Positions 18,085 to 27,181 of a stretch of 64,000 bases of DNA are shown here, piece by piece. A program made the translations under genes and the position numbers. Position 1 is the first letter of the stretch. Each line of letters opens with the position of its first letter. The stretch is from CAZIVP01 sp964542915 (GTDB taxonomy: Bacteria; Calditrichota; Calditrichia; Calditrichales; Calditrichaceae): the NCBI GenBank assembly GCA_964542915.1, contig CAZIVP010000003.1, forward strand, positions 124,001 through 188,000, read 5' to 3'. The notes below the pieces were generated by a model. It was given only the letters and a program-made list of their open reading frames with translations. It did not search any database and was not told where the DNA came from.

Positions 18085-19716
18085 TTATGATTCATCCATG
18101 AAGGGATAACGCCAGTCTCTCGGCGGTACCATTGTTTCTTTAATGGCCCGCATCGTTGTCCAGCGCATAATATTAACGATACTGCCCGCCTTATCATTGG
18201 TACCCGACGCGCGTCCTCCGCCAAAGGGCTGCTGACCAACGATTGAAGCCGTGGGCTTGTCATTGATATAAAAATTTCCGGCCGCATTTTGCAGCTTTGC
18301 TTCCATTTTAACCAACGCCTTGCGGTCCTGAGCCCAAATAGCGCCCGTTAAGCCGTATGGCGAGGTATTGTCACATAAATCCAGGGCTTCATCAAATTTG
18401 TCATCATCATAAACATAGATTGTCAAGACGGGCCCGAAAATTTCTTCTTCCATGGTCTTGAATTTCGGATTGGTTGTAACGATCGTGGTCGGTTGTATGA
18501 AATATCCCTTGGAATCATCATATTCACCGCCGGTAATAAATTCGGCTTCGTCGGATTCACGTGCAAAGTCGATAAACGATTTAATACTTTCAAAGGCGGC
18601 TTTATCAATAACAGCAGCCATAAAGTTAGTAAAATCCTCGGGATCGCCCATTTTGATCTTTTTCACTTCATTAACATATTTCTCTTTAAATTCCGGCCAG
18701 ATCGATTTCGGTATGTACATGCGCGATGCAGCGGAACATTTTTGGCCCTGATACTCGAACGCGCCACGGACGGCTGCAACAACCATGGCATCCACATCAG
18801 CCGTATTGTGCGCAAAAATAAAATCTTTACCGCCGGTTTCGCCTACGATGCGTGGATAGTATTTCATATTCTGGATATTGTTTCCGATCGTTTTCCACAT
18901 ATTTTGGAAGGTTGAGGTTGAACCGGTGAAGTGAACGCCTGCCAAATCAGGACTGTTAATGGCGGGACGACCAACCTCCCCACCGCTTCCGGGTATAAAG
19001 TTAATCACACCGGGCGGTAAACCTGCTTCTTCCAGCATACGCATCACATGATAAGCTGAGTAAATTGCGCTGGATGCGGGTTTCCATAATGACACATTGC
19101 CAACCATCGCAGGCGCCGTAGGCAGGTTTCCTGCTATAGCGGTAAAATTAAAGGGCGTTACCGCAAAGATAAAGCCTTCAAGCGGACGATATTCCGTACG
19201 GTTCCAAATGCCCTTTGGCGAATAAGGCTGATCCTGAAAAATCTGCGTCATATAATAGACATTATGCCGCCAGAAATCACATAACTCCATAATGGCTTCG
19301 ATTTCCGACTGATGAACGGTTTTGGACTGTCCCAGCATAGTAGCAGCATTTACCGTATAGCGCCAGGGACCCGATAGTAAATCGGCAGCCTTTAAAAAGA
19401 TGGTGGCTCTGTGCTCCCAGGGCATCGCCGCCCATTCCTTACGTGCTTCCAGAGCCGCTTCGATGGCCATCTGTACTTCTTTTTCGCCGGCTTTATGGTA
19501 AATCCCCAATTTCGCATCGTGATTGTGGGGGATGCTCAGCTCTCCGGTATTACCTGTTTTTACCTCTTTTCCGCCAATAATCAAGGGGATTTCTATCTCT
19601 TTCGAACGCATCTCTTTTAATTTATTCTTTATGGCTTCTCGTTCGGGCGTCCCCGGAGCATAAGAATTGATTGTTTGATTATAAGGTTCAGGAACTTTGA
19701 AATAAGCGTTGGACAT
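18085..19716 (-). CDS. pruA: L-glutamate gamma-semialdehyde (P5C) dehydrogenase
   Basis: The enzyme oxidises glutamate semialdehyde to glutamate with NAD, the second step of proline breakdown. The catalytic residues are Glu293 (VGETGGKDF) and Cys327 (GQKCSAASR), and a Rossmann GSTSTF motif is present. At 543 residues with an extended N-terminus it matches the stand-alone, eukaryote-like P5CDH group (1-pyrroline-5-carboxylate dehydrogenase 1), not the PutA fusion. The ATG at 19716 has AAAGGAGG upstream; the longer form from 19752 is not needed. No proline dehydrogenase is in the window. Confidence 0.93.
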   Translation of the reverse strand: MSNAYFKVPEPYNQTINSYAPGTPEREAIKNKLKEMRSKEIEIPLIIGGKEVKTGNTGELSIPHNHDAKLGIYHKAGEKEVQMAIEAALEARKEWAAMPWEHRATIFLKAADLLSGPWRYTVNAATMLGQSKTVHQSEIEAIMELCDFWRHNVYYMTQIFQDQPYSPKGIWNRTEYRPLEGFIFAVTPFNFTAIAGNLPTAPAMVGNVSLWKPASSAIYSAYHVMRMLEEAGLPPGVINFIPGSGGEVGRPAINSPDLAGVHFTGSTSTFQNMWKTIGNNIQNMKYYPRIVGETGGKDFIFAHNTADVDAMVVAAVRGAFEYQGQKCSAASRMYIPKSIWPEFKEKYVNEVKKIKMGDPEDFTNFMAAVIDKAAFESIKSFIDFARESDEAEFITGGEYDDSKGYFIQPTTIVTTNPKFKTMEEEIFGPVLTIYVYDDDKFDEALDLCDNTSPYGLTGAIWAQDRKALVKMEAKLQNAAGNFYINDKPTASIVGQQPFGGGRASGTNDKAGSIVNIMRWTTMRAIKETMVPPRDWRYPFMDES

Positions 19717-19922
19717 ATACGCCTCCTTTATTCGACGTTTAAACACATACATTTTTCAATTGCATGTTCACATACCGTGTGTAAATACCACGTTGAATCA
19801 TTCCAAAATATAAACAATTTCCCGTTAAAATCAACCGGAATAATCGTTATTTTTGCAAAGCTTATGTTATTAATATTATTTATCTTAACCCTCTATATTT
19901 ATATATTCAAAAAGCTTTATAT

Positions 19923-21656
19923 TTATAAACGCCGGGCAACCACGATTGTTTTCTTTAATTCCCGAATTACACCGCGCCGGTCGTTTAAAAATTGGACATA
20001 AACGATATAAATGCCCGCCGGTACCCGCTTCTTCCGATCGTCCCTTCCATTCCATATAACACTTTGCATCGATCCGCTAAAATGATTATCCACGATCGTT
20101 CGTATTTTAATACCGTTAATATTAAAAATTTCTACCCGGATTCGAGCCGTTTCAAGCGGTAGTTTTAATGCAATGACGGCATGATCTTCATGTCCGTCGT
20201 TATCGGGTGAAAAAGGATTGGGAGCGATTTGTATCCCGGTTTCAACGGGCAGGGCTTCGGCGTTAATGGAATTTTCCCGCCCCGGTGTGGCTCCGTAATC
20301 TGATGTACTCGGCCCCCAATTTCTTGCGAGACGACTGTCTGAATTTTGATGAATACGTTCGAGAGAGGGGTTCCGCCAGGCCTGGCCTTCCAGCCAGTCT
20401 TTGCTATAGGGTACCTGTTCAATCCAATGCCCTGCCGGATTCAGTAAATAAACCACATCTTCCGTATTATTAAAGGTCGGCATACCGCTCAACGTTAATA
20501 ACTGATCACCGCTCAAGGAGTAGCGGCGCATCAATCCCGTATCTGCCGATATGACGAAAAATTCACCGGGATTCACAATTAGGGATGAATCGATACGAAC
20601 GGTATCCCTGTTATCGGCAATGGCCCATTGTTGTAATGATAATGCATCCTCGCCGCTATTGAACAGTTCAATCCACTCCGGTTCTCCGTCATCGGATAAG
20701 AATTTGATTTCGTTGATAATCAAATGTTCGGCGCTCTCATAAATATCCAGTTCTAAAACGTGTGTGTTATTGAGACTGTTTTCATCGGATGGCGCCTCAA
20801 TTGTCCCAACCAGCCAATATTTTCCGGCATTGTCAGGTGTCCAATTTGTTTCGAGAGAATATGTTTCCGACGGCTCCAATTGTAATACCAGGGATTCATT
20901 TAACAGCAAGGTTTCGTTTGGATCGAAAAGCGAATCTTTATTGCTGTCAATAAAAAGATGCAGAAGTACGTTGGCTTGAAATCGATTCAACCCACGGTTC
21001 ATTATGGTTACGCGAACATTTACCTGACGGCCGCTTAACAAATTAAATGTGGGATGAACGATCAAACCGTTATTGCCAAAACCAATGTCATACTCATACG
21101 GCGTTACCGAATTGCGAGAACCCGGCGTACCGCCTAAAACATTACTGTTCGCCCAGTTGGTGGAATCGTTGTCCGGAGTGAGCAAAATTTTTTCATCCGA
21201 ATAGCCGGGCTGGTTGCCGATTGAATAACGGTATTCTTGCACCACCTGACTATCCCGGTTCAGAAGTTTCAGATTTTGTGGTTTTGAATTGGTTAATCCG
21301 TTTCTGAGGAAGGCGTTGTCGTCAATTTTAAGTATGCGCGCACCGGCCGGGATAACATCATCATAACGTTCGGAGTTGTCAAAATAACTTCCGTCAAGAA
21401 TAACCGCGAACTGGCCGGGTTCAAGGGTAGCGCCCTCTCCGATGGCAACGATCCGGTCAACATGCGTGCTGTCGGCGATCAACCATCCTTCGATATCAAC
21501 CGTCGTCGCCGATGAAAGATTGTAAAGTTCGATAAATTCATCATGATAATCCGCGCCCGGCAAATCGAACATAACCTCACTGAAAATAATCTGCGCCGAG
21601 AGGTTTGTTAGCAATATGAATTGTAAAATGACGAACGCTTGCAGAGGAAAAGACAT
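19923..21656 (-). CDS. Secreted protein with two lamin-tail domains and a FlgD-like C-terminus
   Basis: The 577-residue protein has a signal peptide (cleavage near NLSAQ). Two lamin-tail (LTD) folds, near residues 23-130 (FSEVMFDLPG, EFIELYNLSS) and 310-420 (IINEIKFLSD, EWIELFNSGE), flank a CARDB-like beta domain. The last 100 residues (APNPFSPDNDGHED, WNGRDDRKKRVPAGIYI) are a FlgD-like Ig domain as found at the end of exported FCB-group proteins, where it can act as a sorting tail. Role is unknown; a cell-surface or extracellular adhesin/DNA-binding role is only a guess. GGAGGGAGG precedes the ATG. Confidence 0.82.
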   Translation of the reverse strand: MSFPLQAFVILQFILLTNLSAQIIFSEVMFDLPGADYHDEFIELYNLSSATTVDIEGWLIADSTHVDRIVAIGEGATLEPGQFAVILDGSYFDNSERYDDVIPAGARILKIDDNAFLRNGLTNSKPQNLKLLNRDSQVVQEYRYSIGNQPGYSDEKILLTPDNDSTNWANSNVLGGTPGSRNSVTPYEYDIGFGNNGLIVHPTFNLLSGRQVNVRVTIMNRGLNRFQANVLLHLFIDSNKDSLFDPNETLLLNESLVLQLEPSETYSLETNWTPDNAGKYWLVGTIEAPSDENSLNNTHVLELDIYESAEHLIINEIKFLSDDGEPEWIELFNSGEDALSLQQWAIADNRDTVRIDSSLIVNPGEFFVISADTGLMRRYSLSGDQLLTLSGMPTFNNTEDVVYLLNPAGHWIEQVPYSKDWLEGQAWRNPSLERIHQNSDSRLARNWGPSTSDYGATPGRENSINAEALPVETGIQIAPNPFSPDNDGHEDHAVIALKLPLETARIRVEIFNINGIKIRTIVDNHFSGSMQSVIWNGRDDRKKRVPAGIYIVYVQFLNDRRGVIRELKKTIVVARRL

Positions 21657-21785
21657 GCCTCCCTCCGTCTTAAGTGGTACAAATGTAAATTAGGCATCCC
21701 TGTGAGACCGCAACTAAAAAGGCAAATAAAGCTATTTAACTCAGAAATTTATGTTTCATTGTCGCCGATTGCTTTAATTATTGAA

Positions 21786-23042
21786 TCAACTTTTTAGCAA
21801 TCTGAAATAGAATGCCGGTGACCGTAATTTCGAACGCATGTTCAAATCATTAAACATGGCCGAAAACGTATCCTGTAACGAAGGGTTCCGGCTAACCCGC
21901 CGGATCACAAAGTTAAACAGCCAGGGTATTCGCACCAAATGTTGAATTATGTAGCTTAATCTTAATTCGCTACGCAAACGTTCCTGAATGAGTTGGTCAT
22001 AAAACCTCAAAGATTGAGCTGAAAAATCGTCATCAGCGACGGCCTTTGCCGCTGCCTCTGCAGCGGCTTTGCCGCTTAGCATTGCATTGCCGATACCCTC
22101 TCCGGTAAAGGGATCGATTAAGGCGCCGGCGTCGCCGGTTAATAAAAAGCGATCTCCGGAGAGCGGTCGCTTCCGCGAACCAAGCGGCAACCCCCAACCG
22201 CGTATTTTATCAACTTGCTGCGCTTCTGCAAAGCGCTCTTTTATTAACGGGTTTTCTCTGATAATACGCGTGAAAAGCGCTTTCAATTTGACGTTATGTT
22301 TCCTTAGGTTGCGGGAAAGCATGGCGATGCCCACATTAGCTTCATTATCCGGCAATGGAAATATCCAGAAATAACCGGGCAGGGTCTCTTTCAAAAAGTG
22401 GAGTTCAATATAGTTTTCTTTGCTCAGGCCTTTCACGTTTTTAAAATATGCACGCAATCCCGCGAAATAGTGCAGCCTTTCCAGTTGATAGCCCGCCAGT
22501 TTTCGGGCGATAAGAGAATGATCCCCTTCGGCTGATATGGCCATTTTGCTTTTGACGGTCCGTTCCTGGTCGCCATTTAAGAAGGTCAAAACCACGCCGT
22601 CGGGCTGAGAATCGATAGCCGTTAACGTGTGGTTTTCATGTAAATGTCCGAAGCGAGAATCGATGCGTTGGACCAAAAAGTGATCAAAATCGATGCGTTT
22701 GGTAACGAATCCCGGTGCATGATCCATTTTGTAACCGTTCACTGTAAACGGTAAATTGACGCTATCGCCGTCCGGCGACACAAAACGCACCCCCCAACTG
22801 TTCAGAAATGCGCTCCGGCTTTCGTGCAATTCATAAACCAGTTGTTCATCTATTTGCTTGAGGTAGCTGACAACTTTACCACTGAGGCCATCCCCGCAAA
22901 TTTTATCGCGCGGAAATTTGGCTTTATCAAAGATTAGATGCCGGATGCCGTGTTTTGCCAGGAAAAGAGACGTGGTGCTTCCGGCCGGACCGGCGCCAAC
23001 AATGGCTACATCTGTATTAATATCAAAATCTTTCTTAACCAT
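21786..23042 (-). CDS. FAD-dependent geranylgeranyl-reductase-family oxidoreductase
   Basis: A 418-residue flavoprotein with the FAD motif VAIVGAGPAGSTTS, the family motif KICGDGLSGKVV and the second FAD motif LLTGDAGALIDPFTGEGIGNA. Members reduce isoprenoid double bonds in archaeal lipids, chlorophyll or menaquinone side chains, or act on other substrates; the sequence alone does not fix which. The ATG at 23042 is preferred over a TTG three codons earlier. Of interest is a UbiA-type prenyltransferase 2.3 kb upstream on the same strand, which may share an isoprenoid substrate. Confidence 0.8.
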   Translation of the reverse strand: MVKKDFDINTDVAIVGAGPAGSTTSLFLAKHGIRHLIFDKAKFPRDKICGDGLSGKVVSYLKQIDEQLVYELHESRSAFLNSWGVRFVSPDGDSVNLPFTVNGYKMDHAPGFVTKRIDFDHFLVQRIDSRFGHLHENHTLTAIDSQPDGVVLTFLNGDQERTVKSKMAISAEGDHSLIARKLAGYQLERLHYFAGLRAYFKNVKGLSKENYIELHFLKETLPGYFWIFPLPDNEANVGIAMLSRNLRKHNVKLKALFTRIIRENPLIKERFAEAQQVDKIRGWGLPLGSRKRPLSGDRFLLTGDAGALIDPFTGEGIGNAMLSGKAAAEAAAKAVADDDFSAQSLRFYDQLIQERLRSELRLSYIIQHLVRIPWLFNFVIRRVSRNPSLQDTFSAMFNDLNMRSKLRSPAFYFRLLKS

Positions 23043-23100
23043 ATAATCCAATATTTAATTGTTTAAGGACAGTAGGTTGTCTTTATCATTCGTTTATGAA

Positions 23101-24300
23101 TCATTTGATCAACTTCACTGTGTCGACCCTGTTTGGCAGGGCGCTCTTTACCTGGAGACGAATGTTGCCGAAACGGAGCCATTCACCCGGCTCCGGGATA
23201 CGTCCGGTTCGCGTAATAATCAGACCGCTCAAGGTTTCGTATTCGCCCTCGGGGAAGCGCACACCTGTTTCTTCCCAAAGCGCCTCCAGATTCAGTCGGG
23301 CATCGATCAGCCATGTATGATCATTGAGCGCCTTCACTTTTGGTACGGCTTGCTGTTTGTCTTCAAACTCTCCGAAAACCCGTTCAATCAAATCGTCCAT
23401 TGTAATAAGACCAGCCGTTCCCCCGTGTTCGTCGAGAACGACAGCGATCGATGTATTGTCGCGTTTGAATTCAGTAAGCAGTTCCGCACAACTTTTGGTT
23501 TCCGGCACATGTTGAACCGGCCGAATGATGTTTCGAATGTCCTCAGCAGGTTGAAGCATGTCGTAAATAAACACAATACCGATGACATTATCAATGTTCT
23601 CCTTGTAGATGGGTATCCGAAGTTTTCCGCTTTGGGCCATCAGCTCCTTAACATCGTCCCATGCAGAGTCTTCCCGGGCGGCAATGATATCGGTCCTGGG
23701 TACCATGGCTTCTTTCACGCGCGCATCGTAAAACTGCAAAATTTTCTCTAAATATTTCTGCTCGAAAAAATCGCGTATACCGGCATTGTAGCCCTCTCTC
23801 AAAAGAAGTTCCAGTTCTTCCCTCGTATACAGGCTTTCCACCGGTTCATGTTTTACGTTCAGAAAAACAAGAAATTGCTCCACCATTACATTAAGCATCC
23901 GAATAAAAGGCGCCATGACATTATAAAACAGGCGTACAATAAAAAAAACTTTTAAAATGATAAAATCAGCCAGGGAACGAAATAAGGTTTTCGGAAGGAT
24001 CTCGCCGAAGAGTAAAACGGTCAGTGTAATGATGGCCCAGGAAAGGGTTTCATCCAAATAAGCGATTAAAAAAACGGTGGCATACGTTGAATACAGTATG
24101 TTGGCGGCATTGTTACCCACTAATATTGTGGAAAAAAAGGTCTGCGGCTTTTCGACAAAGCCAACGGCATATTTGGTGTGTTTAACTTCCTGCCGATGCC
24201 AGGCTTCGAGGCGAAGTTTGTTGAATGAAGTAAAAGCCGCCTCCGAACCGGCAAAGAAAAATGAAAGAATCAGTCCCAAAACCGCTAAATAAATTTCCAT
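23101..24300 (-). CDS. CNNM/CorC family membrane protein with CBS domains
   Basis: A 399-residue protein: an N-terminal CNNM (DUF21) membrane domain of three to four helices (about 1-180, starting MEIYLAVLGLILSFFFAGSE), a CBS pair (about 200-320, from MVPRTDIIA to DDLIERVFGE) and a C-terminal CorC/HlyC domain (about 330-399). Such proteins are linked to magnesium or cobalt efflux and stress resistance; they used to be called hemolysins. The start has little ribosome-site signal (TTGGA against the ATG). It lies 33 bases downstream of the response regulator gene. Confidence 0.88.
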   Translation of the reverse strand: MEIYLAVLGLILSFFFAGSEAAFTSFNKLRLEAWHRQEVKHTKYAVGFVEKPQTFFSTILVGNNAANILYSTYATVFLIAYLDETLSWAIITLTVLLFGEILPKTLFRSLADFIILKVFFIVRLFYNVMAPFIRMLNVMVEQFLVFLNVKHEPVESLYTREELELLLREGYNAGIRDFFEQKYLEKILQFYDARVKEAMVPRTDIIAAREDSAWDDVKELMAQSGKLRIPIYKENIDNVIGIVFIYDMLQPAEDIRNIIRPVQHVPETKSCAELLTEFKRDNTSIAVVLDEHGGTAGLITMDDLIERVFGEFEDKQQAVPKVKALNDHTWLIDARLNLEALWEETGVRFPEGEYETLSGLIITRTGRIPEPGEWLRFGNIRLQVKSALPNRVDTVKLIK

Positions 24301-24333
24301 TCCAAGTCTGTCTTATTAACTGCCCTGCGTTTG

Positions 24334-24693
24334 TTAAGAGCGCACAACTTCATGTATTGATCGGATCAGTTGCTGCCTCTCAAAAGGCTTGGGCAATATT
24401 TGCAGTGGTTTATACGAGGCCAACTTCTCGCTTAGTTGTTTACTACCGAATGCGGTAATCACGATAATCGGTGTATGATGGTCCTTAAGCCGAATTTGTT
24501 GTATTAATTTTTCGCCATCGATTTCCGGCATCTGAATGTCCGAGAGTATGATATCATACGATTGGGATTCCAATTTGCGTATGGCAAGGCGCCCGTTAGA
24601 GGCGAACTCCAGATCAATGTCCTGATCCTTTAAAAAAAAATTGACCATACGCTGCATATAGGGATCGTCATCAACATATAAAGCTCGGATCAT
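24334..24693 (-). CDS. Single-domain response regulator
   Basis: The 119-residue protein is just a receiver domain. It has the acidic pair DDD near residues 8-10, the phospho-accepting Asp52 in ILSDIQMPE, the Thr (VITAF) and the Lys in LPKPF. No output domain follows, so it must act by protein contact or phosphotransfer, as CheY- or Spo0F-like proteins do. The ATG at 24693 is chosen, since AGAGGAG stands upstream; the TTG three bases earlier is not needed. An orphan Hpt protein and a hybrid kinase occur elsewhere in the window. Confidence 0.93.
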   Translation of the reverse strand: MIRALYVDDDPYMQRMVNFFLKDQDIDLEFASNGRLAIRKLESQSYDIILSDIQMPEIDGEKLIQQIRLKDHHTPIIVITAFGSKQLSEKLASYKPLQILPKPFERQQLIRSIHEVVRS

Positions 24694-24763
24694 CAATCTC
24701 CTCTAAAGCAATTGTTCCCAATTACCGGCATTCGGTTTAACCCATGAATCGTTTGGTTGTATA

Positions 24764-25372
24764 TTATATCGTTAACCGGGATAAAAATTGTTCCAGTTTA
24801 ATATAAAAGCGTGCAAGCGGAAAACCGACCACATTAAAATAGCATCCGTGAATGCCTTCGATTAAAACGGCCCCCTGTCCTTGAATGGCATAAGCGCCGG
24901 CTTTGTCAAAAGTTTCACCGGTATTGATATAAGCCTGAATTTCATCGTCGCTGAGGGTGCGGAAGGAAACATCGGTACTCACTTCATCCAACAGGTACTG
25001 CTCGTGATATTGATAGAACAAACCAAAAGCGGTCGTAACCTGGTGCGTATTTCCGCTCAGCAACCCAAGCATGCGAAAGGCGTCATCTTCGTCTTTTGGC
25101 TTGCCCATAATGTGATCGCCGATCGAAACGATCGTATCGGCCGCTATGATCAGCGCCTTGGGATAACGTTGCGCCGCCCAACGCCCCTTTCGGTCTGCGT
25201 TTTCCCGGGCAATTTGAAAAGGCGCCAGATGGGCGTCATTGATTTCCTCAACCTCACATTTCTGCACCTTAAACGCCAGACCCAGTGAACGAAGCAGTTC
25301 ATACCGGCGCGGCGACGTCGAAGCCAGTACGATATCCAGTTTTTCCAGATTTTCAATTAAAGAAAATAACAT
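24764..25372 (-). CDS. maf: Maf-family nucleotide pyrophosphatase
   Basis: The protein hydrolyses non-canonical or modified nucleoside triphosphates (dTTP, UTP and their modified forms in known members) and is tied to division control. The motif VLASTSPRRYELL at residue 14, the DTIV loop and GKPKDEDDAFRML are family marks. The start overlaps the UbiA-type gene by 20 bases. At 202 residues it has normal length. Confidence 0.92.
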   Translation of the reverse strand: MLFSLIENLEKLDIVLASTSPRRYELLRSLGLAFKVQKCEVEEINDAHLAPFQIARENADRKGRWAAQRYPKALIIAADTIVSIGDHIMGKPKDEDDAFRMLGLLSGNTHQVTTAFGLFYQYHEQYLLDEVSTDVSFRTLSDDEIQAYINTGETFDKAGAYAIQGQGAVLIEGIHGCYFNVVGFPLARFYIKLEQFLSRLTI

Positions 25373-26225
25373 GGCGATTCCCCATGTAAATAGCTAAAAG
25401 TCCCACCAGCATATCAATCTTTAATATAAAACTCCAGCGACCGAGATGATGGTATTGATGCTGTTGCCACAGCCGTATGGTGATATAAAGGAGAAGCGTA
25501 TCGACGCCGAATATTACCACCAAAAGGTATCCATGATCGTAAATGCCCAAAATATACGGAACGATGGTAACGCCAATCAATAAAATAAAAATTATATTTA
25601 CCAGCAAGATGGATTTTTTAAAACCGTATTTAGCGGGAAAGGTCACGGCGTTTCCCATGAGATCGCCTTCAATATCCTGCATATCCTTGATTACTTCACG
25701 ACCGAAATGGAACATGAAAGCAAACACCGCCGGTATAATACCGGCTTTCCACTGGTTAACCGCCATCGCCCCGTAAATAAACGCCAATGCGCTCGTGAGG
25801 CTTACAATGGTATTACCAAGCAACACCGTGCGCTTAAAATAACCGCTATAAGCTATTAGAAGCAGGGCAACGCCCGTCGCCAGAACAAACATAGCCCAGC
25901 CGCTTAATGCCGCCAATATAAGGCTCAGGCTATAGACAAACGCGAATCCTATCTTTGCCTCTAACAAACGTACTTTCCCGGAAGGTATCAATCGATCGTG
26001 CTTATTGATACGATCGATTTCCACATCGTAAATGTCATTTACAATATTGGCGCCGGCTGTTATACCCGCTGCACTCAGTATTGCCAGTAACAGTTTAAAA
26101 TTCCATTGCATTGCACCGGTTATTAAGGCCGCAATAAAAATGGAGACGGCCGCTATGACCACATTGAGCGGACGGCTCAATAACACCAAATACTTGACGT
26201 ACGTCATCATTCCGTATCGAACCAT
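25353..26225 (-). CDS. UbiA-family prenyltransferase, DGGGP-synthase-like
   Basis: An integral membrane enzyme of about nine helices with the two Asp-rich motifs of the family: NDIYDVEIDRIN (near residue 66) and KDMQDIEGD (near 185). The sequence NKHDRLIPSGKV after the first motif resembles archaeal digeranylgeranylglyceryl-phosphate synthase more than MenA, UbiA or BchG. The reaction would be prenyl transfer to a glycerol-phosphate ether, but a quinone or haem-type acceptor remains possible. Start codon is uncertain (26225, 26210 or 26207). It overlaps Maf and lies 26 bases after the asparaginase gene. Confidence 0.75.
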   Translation of the reverse strand: MVRYGMMTYVKYLVLLSRPLNVVIAAVSIFIAALITGAMQWNFKLLLAILSAAGITAGANIVNDIYDVEIDRINKHDRLIPSGKVRLLEAKIGFAFVYSLSLILAALSGWAMFVLATGVALLLIAYSGYFKRTVLLGNTIVSLTSALAFIYGAMAVNQWKAGIIPAVFAFMFHFGREVIKDMQDIEGDLMGNAVTFPAKYGFKKSILLVNIIFILLIGVTIVPYILGIYDHGYLLVVIFGVDTLLLYITIRLWQQHQYHHLGRWSFILKIDMLVGLLAIYMGNRHVIFFN

Positions 26226-26251
26226 TCGGAATTCATATCCTTATATTGCCA

Positions 26252-27181
26252 TTATGAAGATTTGCCCATGGATACGAATAAAACTTCATCAATATTTGCA
26301 GCGCCAACCGCCATATAAGGCGTGTTATGATAAAAAGCCGCTTTTCCGTTCTGTGCAATCAGAATAAGCCCGCCATCTCCGTCCACCTCTTGTTTTAACA
26401 ACCCGATTGCAAGGCGGGCGGCTTCTTCCGCATTACCGTTCAATCGTTCAAGGGCGTCAACGGCTGATTTCGCCAGCAATACACGCATGATCCCTTCACC
26501 CCAGCCGGTGGAAGAAACGGCGCCCACACGGTCATCCGCGTAGAAGCCCGCCCCCGGCAGCGGGCTGTCGCCTACTCTTCCGGCCAGTTTAAATGGCGTG
26601 CCGCCCGTCGACGTTGCCGCACACATACGGCCGCGGCTATCAATGGCAACAGCGCCGACCGTATCAGACGGCCGGTTCTTTTCTTCAAAAAAGGATTTTA
26701 TGCGCACCCCGCTTTCCTTTTGCAACTGTCGATAGAGTCGCTTTTCCCTGCCGACCAGGAGCGTGCCCGTTTCGGCGTAGGGGACGCCATGGTTGCGTGC
26801 GAAGGCTTCGGCTCCTTCAGCTACTAAAAGCGTGTGTTGACTTTTTGTACGCACGAGGTTCGCCGCATCGATGGGGTGCTCTACATGTTTAATAGCGGCA
26901 ACCGCTCCCATACTGCGATCCTTCCCCACCATGAGTCCGGCATCCATCTCCACTTCGCCTTCGGAGTTCAGGAAAGAGCCGTAACCGGCGTCAAAAGCGG
27001 CGTCGCTTTCCAAAGCACGGACGGCATCAAGAACCGCTTCGATAGCGTCGTCGTTTTTTTGCAAACAACATTGTGCAGCGTTGAGCGCTGTCCGAACACC
27101 CCGTTTATGGGCAGCATGCCGCGAAACCGGGATATCCCAGGCCCCGCCGTGAACGATTACCACAGGTTCAATACGTTTCAT
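26252..27181 (-). CDS. Plant-type L-asparaginase / isoaspartyl peptidase
   Basis: This is an Ntn-hydrolase that cleaves itself before Thr174 (in SDTVGAVAI) to give alpha and beta subunits. It hydrolyses asparagine or isoaspartyl dipeptides. Motifs HGGAWDIP at the start, GDSPLPGAGFYAD and SSTGWGEGIMR are kept. At 309 residues it has the normal precursor size and no signal peptide. It overlaps the unknown upstream gene by 14 bases, so the two are probably translated together. Confidence 0.92.
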   Translation of the reverse strand: MKRIEPVVIVHGGAWDIPVSRHAAHKRGVRTALNAAQCCLQKNDDAIEAVLDAVRALESDAAFDAGYGSFLNSEGEVEMDAGLMVGKDRSMGAVAAIKHVEHPIDAANLVRTKSQHTLLVAEGAEAFARNHGVPYAETGTLLVGREKRLYRQLQKESGVRIKSFFEEKNRPSDTVGAVAIDSRGRMCAATSTGGTPFKLAGRVGDSPLPGAGFYADDRVGAVSSTGWGEGIMRVLLAKSAVDALERLNGNAEEAARLAIGLLKQEVDGDGGLILIAQNGKAAFYHNTPYMAVGAANIDEVLFVSMGKSS

